DNA of 64,000 nt from assembly GCA_024958655.1 (NCBI GenBank), contig JANWUR010000007.1:62001-126000 (forward strand), in the 5' to 3' direction. Position 1 is the first letter of the stretch. Every line of letters starts with the position of its first letter. This DNA comes from Cyanobium sp. FGCU6 (lineage in GTDB: Bacteria; Cyanobacteriota; Cyanobacteriia; PCC-6307; Cyanobiaceae). Position numbers and translations under genes: made by a program. The notes beneath the pieces are model-generated. The model was given only the letters and a program-made list of their open reading frames with translations, did no database searches and was not told where the DNA came from. Positions 27,470-36,311 of the stretch are shown here, one piece after another.

Positions 27470-28248
27470 GCATCCTGCTGCCGGATGCGCTCCAGGGGAT
27501 CGCCGATCGTCTTCCTCTGCCCACTGGGGAGCGCCTCCGCGATCTCGCCCTGCATGGTGAGCTGTCGGACCACCTCCGCCGCCGGTTGCTCGAAGGACTC
27601 GCTGAACTCGCCGCCGACAGCGACCGCGCCGACGAGGATTGCCTGCAAAGACTGCGCCAGCAGCTTGGTCTGGTCTCGGATGAGGCGCTTGAGGCATGGA
27701 GGCGCCGCATGGGTCTCGACCTCAGCGATCTGCGGCGGTGCGCCACCTATCCCCGCAGGCTCCAGCAGGCCACCGAGGACACCTGGGGACCGTCCCTGCC
27801 CGGCCGCTTTCTCGAACGGAGAGCGGATCTCGATCAGGTGGTGCTCAGCCTGGTGCGGTTCCGCGATCCCGATCTGGCCCAGGAACTCTGGTTCCAGCTG
27901 CGGGAGGGGGAGCTGGCCTTCGGTGAGCTGGTCGAACGGCATGCCACCGGCAGCGACCGCGATCGACGGGGGCTGGTGGGCCCGATTCCGCTGCAGCGTC
28001 TCCATCCCCTGCTGGCCAGGGTGGTGAGCCGCTACGCCGAAAGGGCCGTGGTGCCGCCGATCGACATCGACGGCACCGTCCACCTGGTGCGCATCGAATC
28101 GATCCAGCGGGCCGAACTCGACGAACGGGTGCGTGGTCGCCTGCTGCTCGAGCTCCGGGAGGCCTGGCTGGCGGAGCAGATGGCCCGCCTCCAGGACAGG
28201 ATGCTGGCCGAGCCGGGCGCCCTCACCGAAGGGGTGGTGGCGACATGA
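27466..28248 (+). CDS. PpiC/SurA-like peptidyl-prolyl isomerase-type protein
   Basis: A 260-residue protein without a clear signal peptide. N-terminal helical region (residues 1-140), then a parvulin-like section (about 140-225) with LRFRDPDLAQELWFQLREGE-type spacing (VRFRDPDLAQELWFQLREGE) and a RDRRGLVGPIPLQRLHPLL segment, which matches the 'GGdLGw...l.p' pattern of PpiC domains; the ending LLLELREAWLAEQMARLQ fits the C-terminal helix. In cyanobacteria such proteins are often encoded next to exporters with cyclic-nucleotide-binding domains. It overlaps both neighbours by 4 bp. Catalytic activity is uncertain. Confidence 0.75.
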   Translation: MSILLPDALQGIADRLPLPTGERLRDLALHGELSDHLRRRLLEGLAELAADSDRADEDCLQRLRQQLGLVSDEALEAWRRRMGLDLSDLRRCATYPRRLQQATEDTWGPSLPGRFLERRADLDQVVLSLVRFRDPDLAQELWFQLREGELAFGELVERHATGSDRDRRGLVGPIPLQRLHPLLARVVSRYAERAVVPPIDIDGTVHLVRIESIQRAELDERVRGRLLLELREAWLAEQMARLQDRMLAEPGALTEGVVAT

Positions 28249-31232
28249 GCCTCACCCACTCGCTCCTGCGCGCCGCTCCCCTGTTCGAGGGCCTCGACGA
28301 TGCGGTGATCGATGACCTGGCCCGCTCGGCCGCGATCGTGAGCCTCGAGGTGGGCAAGCCCTTCCAGCGGGCCGGCCAGCAGGGGCCGGGAGCCGCCCTG
28401 GTGCTCGAGGGCCGTCTGCGCCGCATCTGGAATCCGCCGGGCCGCGAACCCTCGAGCCTCGGCGGTGTCAGTGCCCAGCAGTGGGCCGGCCTGGCGGCGG
28501 TCGTGCGGGGCCAGCCCGACATCACCCTGATCGCCTCCAGCCCCTGCCGGATGGTGCTGATTTCACGGCAGGCGATGCAGGCGGCCCTGGCGGCGCACCC
28601 TCACCTGCGGCAGCGCCTGCACCGCCCCTTGCTCGAGGAGCTGGCGGTGCTGTTGTTGCCCAGCCTTGAACGCCAGGGCCGGCATGTGGCTGATCCGGCC
28701 GAGCTGGTGGAGCGGCTGTTGGCGGAGGTGCGGCTTGTCCCGGCCGGTGAGCCCCTCCCACCCGGGCACTGGCTGTGTTTCAGCGGCCCTGCCGCCACCG
28801 GCTGGCCGGCGCCCGGCACTCCGCTCCGCCCCGGCCAGGGGCTGAGGCCGCAAGGCGCTGGCCTCGAGCCGCGCATCCTGGCCCTCAGCGAGGTCGCCCT
28901 GGCCGGGGCCCTCGAGGACGGCACCCGCATCCTTGCTGCCGGAACCGAGACAGCAGCGGCCGATGGCAAGCCGGGGGACCTGGCGGTGAGTCCCTCGGCC
29001 TCTCCGCTGACGTTGCGGCAGCCCGAAGCCACCAGCCTCGCCTCTGTTGGCCAGCAGCCCGGCGGTGGTCCCGGGGCCGGTGGCTTCAAGGGAGGTGCCG
29101 ACACCCGTGTGGAGCAGGCCCTCACCTGCATCGTCCACCTGGCAGCTGCCCGCAGAATCGCTTTCTCCAGCGACCAGATCCGCCGCAACCTCGAGGATGT
29201 GGAGCGGCGGCTCGGCGCTCTGCGTCTGCCCCAGGTGGGCCTCCAGCTGGAGGCTCTTGGCTTCGACACCCGTCCCCTGCGAGCCCGGGCCTGGGATCTG
29301 ACCCGGCTCGAACCCCCGGCCCTGCTCGATCTCGACGGAGCCTTCGTGCTGCTGCTCGTGGCGGGCGGCGGCAGCGGTGTGCTGGTGGGTGATCCGCGCG
29401 AGGGCCTGCGCCGGATCGGCATGCGTCAGCTCGAGGCGCTCATGCCGGACGGCGTCGACCTGCTGATCATCCGGGAGGGCCGCACCGAGCGGTCCGACGA
29501 CGACAGCTTCGGCCTGGGCTGGTTTCTGCCGGCCTTTCTGCGCTATCCGGGTCTGCTGGCGATGACCCTGTTCACCGCTTTCGCCTCCCAGCTGCTCTCC
29601 ACCGCCTTCCCGCTGGGGGTGCTGGCGGTGATCGACCAGGTGATCGCCAACAACAATCCCTCCCTGCTGGCGCCTCTCACCGCCGTGCTGGTGGTGGCGG
29701 CGGTGGCCGGCAGTGTGCTGAGCGTGATGCGCGCCCTGATCACCGCCGACCTCTCCGACCGGGTGGATGTGCGGCTCGGATCCTCGGTGGTGGAGCATCT
29801 GATGCGCCTGCCCCTGCCCTACTTCGAGCAGCGCCAGGTCGGCACCATTCTCTACAACGTCAACCAGCTCTACAACCTGCGCCAGTTCGTGGTCGAGCAG
29901 CTGCTCGGTGTTGGCCTCGACGTGCTGTTCGCGGTGGTGTTCCTGCTGTTGCTGTTCTGGCTCAGCCCCACCCTCACGCTGATCGTGGTGGTGGTGGCGC
30001 CACTGCTGATGCTGATCAACGCCATCGCCTCGCCGGTGCTGATCCGGTTGATCCGGCGGATCAACCGTTACTCCGCCCTGGCCGGGGCCTATCTCTACGA
30101 GGTGGTCAGCGGCATGCGCACCGTCAAGAGCCAGAACTTCGAGGTGGAGGCCCGCTGGAACTGGCTGGAGCGCTATCGCCGTTACACCAATGCCCGCTAC
30201 CGCCTCACCCAGGTGGGCAGCCTGATCTCTGAAGGAGGCCAGCTGATCTCCAAGGGCTCGGACATCGCCCTGATCGTGGTCGGGGCGAGCCTGATCCTGG
30301 CCAACCAGATCAGTCTCGGCACCCTGTTCGCCGTCAAGATCCTCTCCTCCCAGGTGCTCGGCCCGCTGCTGCGGCTCTCCGGGCTGTGGCAGGCGTTTCA
30401 GGAGATGCGGTTGTCGCTGGTGTGCCTCGGCGACGTGATGCTGGCTATGCCGGAGGTGGGCGTGGAGGATCTCCAGTGCCCGCCGCTGCCGGCCCTGCGC
30501 GGTGCGATCCGCTTCGAGGAGGTCAGCTTCCGCTACGGAAGACGCGGCCGGCCGGTGCTGGATCAGCTCGACCTCAGCATCGACCCGGGTCAGTTCGTGG
30601 GGATCGTGGGCCTGAGCGGCAGCGGCAAGAGCACCCTGGTGCAGCTGATCGACCGGCTTTATCTGCCGAACCAGGGTCAGGTGTACCTGGATGGCATCGA
30701 CATCGCCAAGGTGCAGCTGGCCAGCCTGCGCCGCCGCATCGGCTATGTGCCCCAGGACAGCCTGCTGTTCGAGGGCACCGTGCTCGACAACATCCGCCTC
30801 AACAACCCTGACGCCACCATCGAAGCCGTCACCGACGCCGCGACCGTGGCCGGGGCCCACGACTTCATCCTCAAGCTGGAGAACGGTTATGCCACCCGGC
30901 TGGGCGAGCGGGGCTCCGGCCTCAGCGGTGGCCAACGCCAGCGCATCTGCCTGGCCCGCACCGTGCTGCAGGATCCGAGCCTGTTGATCCTTGATGAGGC
31001 CACCTCGGCTCTCGATGCCGAAACCGAACGGCTGGTGTGCCGCAATCTGGCCCGCCGCTTCACTGGCAACACGGTGCTGTTCATCACCCACCGGCTCACC
31101 ACCCTGCAGAGCGCCGATAGGATCCTGTTCATGGAACGGGGCCGCATCGTCGAAGACGGCACCCATGCCGAGCTGATCGCCCGCCGGGGCGCCTACGCCA
31201 CGCTGTACGACCAGCAGGTGGGTGCGCCGTGA
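28245..31232 (+). CDS. Type I secretion ABC exporter with N-terminal cNMP-binding-like domain
   Basis: A 995-residue exporter. Residues 1-150 resemble a cyclic-nucleotide-binding/Crp-type beta roll (RAAPLFEGLDDAVIDDLA; VLEGRLRRI). Residues 285-410 form a degenerate C39-peptidase-like domain lacking the catalytic CGP motif, as in the HlyB family. Residues 430-700 are an ABC permease; 750-995 are the ATPase, with Walker A GLSGSGKST at 789-797, LSGGQ at 893-897, Walker B LLILDEATSALD (D917, E918) and ITHR. It should export an unfolded protein through HlyD and an outer-membrane TolC-like channel. It overlaps the preceding gene (ATGA) and the HlyD gene (GTGA). The probable cargo is an RTX or other surface protein. 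Confidence 0.92.
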   Translation: MSLTHSLLRAAPLFEGLDDAVIDDLARSAAIVSLEVGKPFQRAGQQGPGAALVLEGRLRRIWNPPGREPSSLGGVSAQQWAGLAAVVRGQPDITLIASSPCRMVLISRQAMQAALAAHPHLRQRLHRPLLEELAVLLLPSLERQGRHVADPAELVERLLAEVRLVPAGEPLPPGHWLCFSGPAATGWPAPGTPLRPGQGLRPQGAGLEPRILALSEVALAGALEDGTRILAAGTETAAADGKPGDLAVSPSASPLTLRQPEATSLASVGQQPGGGPGAGGFKGGADTRVEQALTCIVHLAAARRIAFSSDQIRRNLEDVERRLGALRLPQVGLQLEALGFDTRPLRARAWDLTRLEPPALLDLDGAFVLLLVAGGGSGVLVGDPREGLRRIGMRQLEALMPDGVDLLIIREGRTERSDDDSFGLGWFLPAFLRYPGLLAMTLFTAFASQLLSTAFPLGVLAVIDQVIANNNPSLLAPLTAVLVVAAVAGSVLSVMRALITADLSDRVDVRLGSSVVEHLMRLPLPYFEQRQVGTILYNVNQLYNLRQFVVEQLLGVGLDVLFAVVFLLLLFWLSPTLTLIVVVVAPLLMLINAIASPVLIRLIRRINRYSALAGAYLYEVVSGMRTVKSQNFEVEARWNWLERYRRYTNARYRLTQVGSLISEGGQLISKGSDIALIVVGASLILANQISLGTLFAVKILSSQVLGPLLRLSGLWQAFQEMRLSLVCLGDVMLAMPEVGVEDLQCPPLPALRGAIRFEEVSFRYGRRGRPVLDQLDLSIDPGQFVGIVGLSGSGKSTLVQLIDRLYLPNQGQVYLDGIDIAKVQLASLRRRIGYVPQDSLLFEGTVLDNIRLNNPDATIEAVTDAATVAGAHDFILKLENGYATRLGERGSGLSGGQRQRICLARTVLQDPSLLILDEATSALDAETERLVCRNLARRFTGNTVLFITHRLTTLQSADRILFMERGRIVEDGTHAELIARRGAYATLYDQQVGAP

Positions 31233-32359
31233 AGCTGGCCCGTCGCTCCGATCCCCACACGCTTGAATCGGATTCTCTGCGCCTCGAGAGCCGCCCTACC
31301 CCCTGGCTGCCCCTGATCATCGGCGGCTCGATGGCGGCCCTGGTGCTCACGGCGATCGGGGCCTCGTCGCTGGTGAAAGTGGACCAGGTGGTGCCGGTGC
31401 CAGGAAAGCTGGAGACGATCCGCAGCACCCAGGACGTCAAGACCACCGAGCCGGGGGTGGTGCGGATCGTGCTGGTGCGCGAGGGCGAGCGCGTGAGTCG
31501 TGGCCAGCCCCTGGTGGTGCTGGATGCGGAGGTGCTGCAGGGCCGGCGCCAGGCCCTGAGCGAGCAGCGCGGGCAGCTGCGTGAGATGTCGCGCGCCGAA
31601 TTGGATCGTCTCGCCAGCGCGATGGGAGAGTCCCGCTCGGAGATCACCGGCCTGCGGGCCCAGCGCGCGATCATCCAGGAGCAGATCCAGAGGTTGGCGC
31701 AGCTGGAGGCCGAAGGCGGAGCCTCCCGTTTCCAGCTGCTGGAGTACGAACGCCAGCTCAGCGAGGTGAACGCCAAGATCGAGCGCAATGAGCAGTCGAT
31801 CGAGCGGATGGCGGCGGAATCCCGCCAGAAGCAGGCCGAACTGCTGCAGCAGGCGGCAGAGAACCGGGCCAGCCGGGTCGAGACCGAGCAGCGCCTTCGT
31901 CAGGTGGTGGTGCGGGCCACCCTCGACGGCACGATCCTCAACCTCAAGGCCAAGCCGGGGCAGGTGGTGGCAGGTGGTGAGGTGCTGCTGCAGCTCGTCC
32001 CCCTCGACAGCCTGGAGGCCCAGGTGTTCGTCCCCAACCGCGATCTGGCCTTCGTGCGGCCCGGCCAGCAGGCCGATCTCACGATCGAGGCCTACGACCC
32101 GGCCCGCTACGGCCGGCTGCCGGCCAAGGTGACCACGATCGGCACCGATGCCCTCCCGCCCGACGACACCTACAAGTTCCCCCGCTTCCCCGTGAGCCTG
32201 CGCCTCAGCCGCCAGACCCTCGAGCACGAAGGCAAGCAGCATCCGCTTCAGGCCGGCATGGCGGTCACCGCCCAGCTGAAACTGGAGAAGCGCAGCCTGC
32301 TCGATCTGTTCTTCAGCGGTCTGCTGCGCACGGGCGATGCCGTGCGCACGATCCGCTGA
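31229..32359 (+). CDS. HlyD-family membrane fusion protein
   Basis: The periplasmic adaptor of the type I secretion system, 376 residues: a short cytoplasmic N-terminus, one membrane segment (about 28-48), a lipoyl/barrel-sandwich half (VPVPGKLETIRSTQDVKTTE), an alpha-helical coiled-coil hairpin (about 95-225), then the second lipoyl half and beta-barrel (KAKPGQVVAGGEVLLQLVP; VRPGQQADLTIEAYDPARYG). The GTG start is coupled to the exporter stop. No TolC gene is visible in the window, so the outer-membrane channel must be encoded elsewhere. Confidence 0.92.
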   Translation: MKLARRSDPHTLESDSLRLESRPTPWLPLIIGGSMAALVLTAIGASSLVKVDQVVPVPGKLETIRSTQDVKTTEPGVVRIVLVREGERVSRGQPLVVLDAEVLQGRRQALSEQRGQLREMSRAELDRLASAMGESRSEITGLRAQRAIIQEQIQRLAQLEAEGGASRFQLLEYERQLSEVNAKIERNEQSIERMAAESRQKQAELLQQAAENRASRVETEQRLRQVVVRATLDGTILNLKAKPGQVVAGGEVLLQLVPLDSLEAQVFVPNRDLAFVRPGQQADLTIEAYDPARYGRLPAKVTTIGTDALPPDDTYKFPRFPVSLRLSRQTLEHEGKQHPLQAGMAVTAQLKLEKRSLLDLFFSGLLRTGDAVRTIR

Positions 32360-32364
32360 GGCGG

Positions 32365-33066
32365 ATGGCGGCCTCGCCCCCATCCCCGGAATCCGGAGCG
32401 CCGGATCCGGCGATTCAGCGCTGGTGGGACCTGGCGATGGCCAGCCTCCAGGCCGAGCACTGGTCCGTGGCCGAAGGGGCCCTGCTGCGGCTGATCGCCC
32501 AGCTCGGCGATCAGCCGACCCTGCTCGATCCGCTGGGCTACAGCCTGCTGTGCCAGGGGCGCTACGCCGCCACCGAGGCGGCGATGCGCCGCGCCCTCGC
32601 CTGCGGCGGCGAGAGCTTCTGGATCCCCCACAAGCTGGGCGACGCCCTGCGGGGCCAGCAGCGACTCGTGGCAGCGGTAGCCGCCTACGAGCAGGCGCTG
32701 GAGCAGGGCAGCGACAGCCCGATCACGGTGCGCAACCTGCTGGAGGTGCTCGATCAACTGGACCCTTCCCGCGCCATCGACCGGCTCGAGCGTTTTGCCC
32801 TCCATGCCCCCGCCGTCGGCTGGTCGCCGCCGGCCCCCTGGCAGCAGGGTGCGATCGAGGCCGCCCTGCACTCCCCGGGATCGGAGCTGGCCCATGGGCT
32901 GTGCCGCCGGGGCTGTCCGGATCCGGCCGTGCGGCGGCGGGCCTGGCAGGAGGAGCTGCAGGGGCTCAGGCTGTGCCGGGCCCTGGGCTGGCTCGACGGC
33001 ACCCAGGCCGATGGTCAGGCTGCGGCGGTCCGCCAACGGCTGACGGGCTTGATCGCCCTTGCCTGA
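32365..33066 (+). CDS. TPR-like protein at the end of the secretion operon
   Basis: A 233-residue helical-repeat protein: HWSVAEGALLRLIAQLGDQP, RYAATEAAMRRALACGGE and RLVAAVAAYEQALEQGSD are TPR-like, spaced about 34 residues apart in the first 130 residues. The remainder is helical with two Cys (CRRGC). It starts 5 bp after hlyD and ends the operon; the next gene is convergent. It probably acts as a partner of the secretion or glycosylation machinery, by context only. Confidence 0.75.
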   Translation: MAASPPSPESGAPDPAIQRWWDLAMASLQAEHWSVAEGALLRLIAQLGDQPTLLDPLGYSLLCQGRYAATEAAMRRALACGGESFWIPHKLGDALRGQQRLVAAVAAYEQALEQGSDSPITVRNLLEVLDQLDPSRAIDRLERFALHAPAVGWSPPAPWQQGAIEAALHSPGSELAHGLCRRGCPDPAVRRRAWQEELQGLRLCRALGWLDGTQADGQAAAVRQRLTGLIALA

Positions 33067-33090
33067 CCCACTCATCCCCCGTTCTGCCGC

Positions 33091-34341
33091 TCAGGCCTCC
33101 AGGCGACGCAGCGGATGTTCGGCGGGCAGGGCGGCCACCAGCTCGGCCCGGCCGGCCCAGCGCAGCAGGGTGCCAAGCCGCTGGGCGGCCATCGCCGCCA
33201 GCCGGCCAGGGGCCAGGGCTGAGGCCACCGCGGCTCGGCCCGCGTCGGCGAGCTCGGCGTGGTGGTGGGGGTCCCCTGCCAGCCGCCGCAGGGCCGCCGC
33301 CGCTGCCTCCCGGTCGGGTTCGGCCCAGAGACCCCCGGCTCTGTAATCGCCCTCACTGGCGGTGATCGGCACCAGCTGGTAGGGCACGAGGCTGGCGCTG
33401 CCGGGGGGCATGAAGGTGAGGTTGCCGGAATAGCCGGTGGCCACCACCGGCAGACCCGCCGCCATGGCCTCGGCCAGCGAGAGGCCGAACCCCTCGGCCC
33501 GGTGCAGGCTCACCAGCGCATCGGCCTCGGCGTACAACCGATCGAAGGCGCCGTTGGGGAGGTGGCCGGTGATCAGCCGGATGCGCGGATCGGGGCCGCA
33601 GCGCTGCTGCAGATCGGCCGTAGCGCCAGGAAACTGTTCGCTGCTGGCCAGCTTCAGGACCAGCGAGGCCTCGGGGCTGGCGGTTCCGGCGGGTCTGGCG
33701 CGGGGGAAGGCGAGCTGGAAGGCGTCGATCACCGCATCGGGATTCTTGCGGCTGCGGGTGCTCCAGAAGTCGAAGGCGAACAGGCAGCGGAAGGGTTCAC
33801 CCTGCCGGCGGGCACCCCGGCGCCGGCGTCGTTCCCACAGCTTGTCGGCCCGTTCCCAGTCGATCAGGTGAGGCAGGGGCGTCACCGGCACCGGACTGCG
33901 CAGCCCCAGGCTGGTGGCCGTGAAGGCCGAGGGACACCAGAGCTGATCGAGGCCGGCGAAGCCCTCCTCCCAGCCCGAAGGAAACGACTCCAGCTCCCAG
34001 GCCCAGAAGCCGATCCGCAGCGGCGCCCGCAGCTCCATCCGTTCCTGCAGCCCATCGCTCTGGCGCAGCACGTTCGGGTTGGTGTGCACCAGATCGATCG
34101 CCGCCGGCTCCACTCGCGCCGGAGCCACCACCGGCTGGTCGTTCACGTGGGTGGCCAGGGGCAGATCGTGCAGCCGCACCCGTACCCCGGCGGTCCGCAG
34201 GATGCGGGCCGTGCAGCGCGCCCCCTCCCCCAGGCCGAATCCGCCGCTGAGGTGGCCCCAGAGGTTGAGGGTGAGCACAGGCGCGTCCCGTTGGGCGGGG
34301 GTGATGACAGGCGGGGCGTGGCGGGGCGATCCTGACAGCAT
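33091..34341 (-). CDS. Glycosyltransferase family 4 (GT-B)
   Basis: A 416-residue GT-B enzyme. The N-terminal domain has LNLWGHLSGGFGLGEGARCT; the C-terminal donor site has HRAEGFGLSLAEAMAAGLPVVATGYSGN, the canonical E-x7-E region, with SLVPYQLVPI behind it. The proteins of this branch (GGFGLGE start, WAWELESFP and HTNP motifs) are common in cyanobacterial surface-glycan clusters. ATG 34341 is chosen; a start at 34413 would overlap the divergent gene at 34371. Donor unknown. Confidence 0.88.
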   Translation of the reverse strand: MLSGSPRHAPPVITPAQRDAPVLTLNLWGHLSGGFGLGEGARCTARILRTAGVRVRLHDLPLATHVNDQPVVAPARVEPAAIDLVHTNPNVLRQSDGLQERMELRAPLRIGFWAWELESFPSGWEEGFAGLDQLWCPSAFTATSLGLRSPVPVTPLPHLIDWERADKLWERRRRRGARRQGEPFRCLFAFDFWSTRSRKNPDAVIDAFQLAFPRARPAGTASPEASLVLKLASSEQFPGATADLQQRCGPDPRIRLITGHLPNGAFDRLYAEADALVSLHRAEGFGLSLAEAMAAGLPVVATGYSGNLTFMPPGSASLVPYQLVPITASEGDYRAGGLWAEPDREAAAAALRRLAGDPHHHAELADAGRAAVASALAPGRLAAMAAQRLGTLLRWAGRAELVAALPAEHPLRRLEA

Positions 34342-34370
34342 CGCTTCCGGTTGGCAGGCCCCGGATCGAG

Positions 34371-36311
34371 GTGTCAAATCCCCAGAGCGCCGATCACTGT
34401 TTCCGTGTCGCACGCGCTTGCCTGGAACGGCAGCAGTCGGCAGAGGCTGCCCAGTGGCTGGACCGCTGCCTGAAGCTGGATCCCCGCCATGGGGCTGCCT
34501 GGCACCTGCTCGGCACCGTCCAGTCCGCTTCGGGGCAGGAGGAGGCGGCCCTGAGCAGCCAGCTCCGGAGCTGTGAACTGCATCCCCAGCTGGGCTGGAA
34601 CTGGTTCGCCGCCGGAGAACTGTTCGAGCGCCGTGGCGAGTGGCCCAAAGCCCACCACCATCTCAGGCAGGCCGCCCGGTGGTTGGCGGCCGAGGGCTGG
34701 ATTGCCCAGCGCGCCTCGCTTGCGGGCGAACGGGCCCTCCTGTCAGGGGAGTCCCTGGAGGACGGACTGGGTCCGCGGGCCTACAGCTACTGGTGTCGCC
34801 ACCTGGAGCCCTCGCTCCCTCGCCCGCACCAGCCGCTGATCCATTCCTGGTGGGGGCGCGGAGCGGGGGACCGCTGGCTCCGGCTGAGCAACGACGGTTC
34901 CTGCGCCGTCGTCAGCGAGGGCATCGCAGCGGAACCCTGGCCCGCTCCTGAAGGCTGGCTGCTGCTCCAGGCGCCCGATTCCCTGCTCCGCGGGGGCGCC
35001 CTTTCGGCTCTTGAAAAGGGTCTCGATTCAGGAGACAAGCCCGATCTCCTCTATTGCGATGAGGACCGTCTGGATGAGCAATGCCGGCGTTCCGACCCCT
35101 GGTTCAAGCCCGACTGGGTGGCGGAGAGCTTCTGGAGCACGCCATGGCTGGAGGCCTCGAGCGTCTGGAGGATCGGCTGGCTACGGGAGCAGGGTGTGCA
35201 GCCCCCGCCGGTGGAGGCAGAGGGTCGCTGGCAGTGGCTGCTTCAGGTCCTGGAGAGGAATCCGCGGATTCGGCACGTCCCCCGGATCCTTGTGCACCGA
35301 TCCGGGAGGATCCCGGTCAGAACGGAGGCCGAGGACCAGCGTCGTGCCGACGTTCTGCTCCACCATCTCCTGCGTCAGGGTGAACGCGTGCAGGCGGTGC
35401 GGCCGTCGGCCCACCGTCCGGGGGGCTTCGAACTCGCCTGGCATCTGCCCGAGCCTCTCCCCCGTGTCCGGGTGGTGATTCCCAGCCGCGACCGCCCGGC
35501 TCTATTGGAAGACTGCCTCAACAGCCTCGAGGCCACCCGCAGGGCGATCGTTCCGGAGATCGTGGTGATCGATCACGCCTCCGTGGAAGCGGCCACGGCG
35601 GAGACCCTCCGGCGGTGGATCCGCCGGCTCGGATCGCGTCTGCAGGTCGTGCGCGACGAGGGAGCGTTCAACTGGAGTCGGCTCAGCAACCTGGGTGCCG
35701 ACCGGGCGGACACGGAACTTCTGCTGTTCCTCAATGATGACGTCATGGCGCTGGATCCAGGCTGGCTGGAAGCGATGGCGGCCCAGGCCCTCAGGCCCGC
35801 CATCGGCTGCGTCGGCGCCGTTCTCCTCTACCCCGACGGGGGGGGACTGCAGCATGCCGGCATGGTGCTGGGGTTCGGACCGCCGCCCGGGACTCCTGAG
35901 CATGCCTATCGCGGTCTCCCGGAGTGCCATGGCGTGCACAGGGGGCGCAGCCGCTTCCTTACCGGCTGGCCTGCGGTCACCGGCGCCTGTCTGATGGTGC
36001 GGCGGGAGAGCTTTCTTGCCGTGGGGGGGTTCGATGAGGCCCTGCCTGTGGAAGGCAACGATGTGGCCTTCTGCCTGGCACTCACGGAACGAGGACTGCG
36101 CCACGTGGTTGAACCCTCTGCCCGGCTGGTTCACCTGGAATGTCAGAGCCGTGATCCCCTCAATAGTCCAACGAAGGCAGCTGCCCTCCAATGGCTGCGA
36201 TCCCACCATCCGGGGCCCCTGGAAACGGCGCGCCCATGGTGGCCAGCAGCCTGCAGCACCCTGTTCACGGATGGGCGCCCTCAGGAACTGGACAATTTCG
36301 TGCCAAATTGA
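34371..36311 (+). CDS. TPR-GT2 fusion glycosyltransferase
   Basis: A 646-residue protein. Residues 1-130 are TPR-like (SAEAAQWLDRCLKLDPRHGA; GEWPKAHHHLRQAARWL). Residues 190-340 resemble the O-antigen biosynthesis protein region preceding GT2 (DLLYCDEDRLDEQCRRSDPW and FKPDW, a widespread 'YsDEDrid..g.r..p.fKPdW' block). Residues 360-620 form the GT2 domain (RVVIPSRDRPALLEDCLNSL; LLLFLNDDVMALDPGWLEAM). The two acidic blocks suggest two GT-A-like modules, the first perhaps degenerate. GTG start at 34371, only 29 bp from the divergent GT4 start. It overlaps the convergent TPR gene by 31 bp. Confidence 0.87.
   Translation: MSNPQSADHCFRVARACLERQQSAEAAQWLDRCLKLDPRHGAAWHLLGTVQSASGQEEAALSSQLRSCELHPQLGWNWFAAGELFERRGEWPKAHHHLRQAARWLAAEGWIAQRASLAGERALLSGESLEDGLGPRAYSYWCRHLEPSLPRPHQPLIHSWWGRGAGDRWLRLSNDGSCAVVSEGIAAEPWPAPEGWLLLQAPDSLLRGGALSALEKGLDSGDKPDLLYCDEDRLDEQCRRSDPWFKPDWVAESFWSTPWLEASSVWRIGWLREQGVQPPPVEAEGRWQWLLQVLERNPRIRHVPRILVHRSGRIPVRTEAEDQRRADVLLHHLLRQGERVQAVRPSAHRPGGFELAWHLPEPLPRVRVVIPSRDRPALLEDCLNSLEATRRAIVPEIVVIDHASVEAATAETLRRWIRRLGSRLQVVRDEGAFNWSRLSNLGADRADTELLLFLNDDVMALDPGWLEAMAAQALRPAIGCVGAVLLYPDGGGLQHAGMVLGFGPPPGTPEHAYRGLPECHGVHRGRSRFLTGWPAVTGACLMVRRESFLAVGGFDEALPVEGNDVAFCLALTERGLRHVVEPSARLVHLECQSRDPLNSPTKAAALQWLRSHHPGPLETARPWWPAACSTLFTDGRPQELDNFVPN

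Noticed and set aside
28563-31166. 867-codon leftward open frame
   Set aside because: Antisense to the type I exporter, with typical shadow composition; the exporter motifs lie on the other strand.
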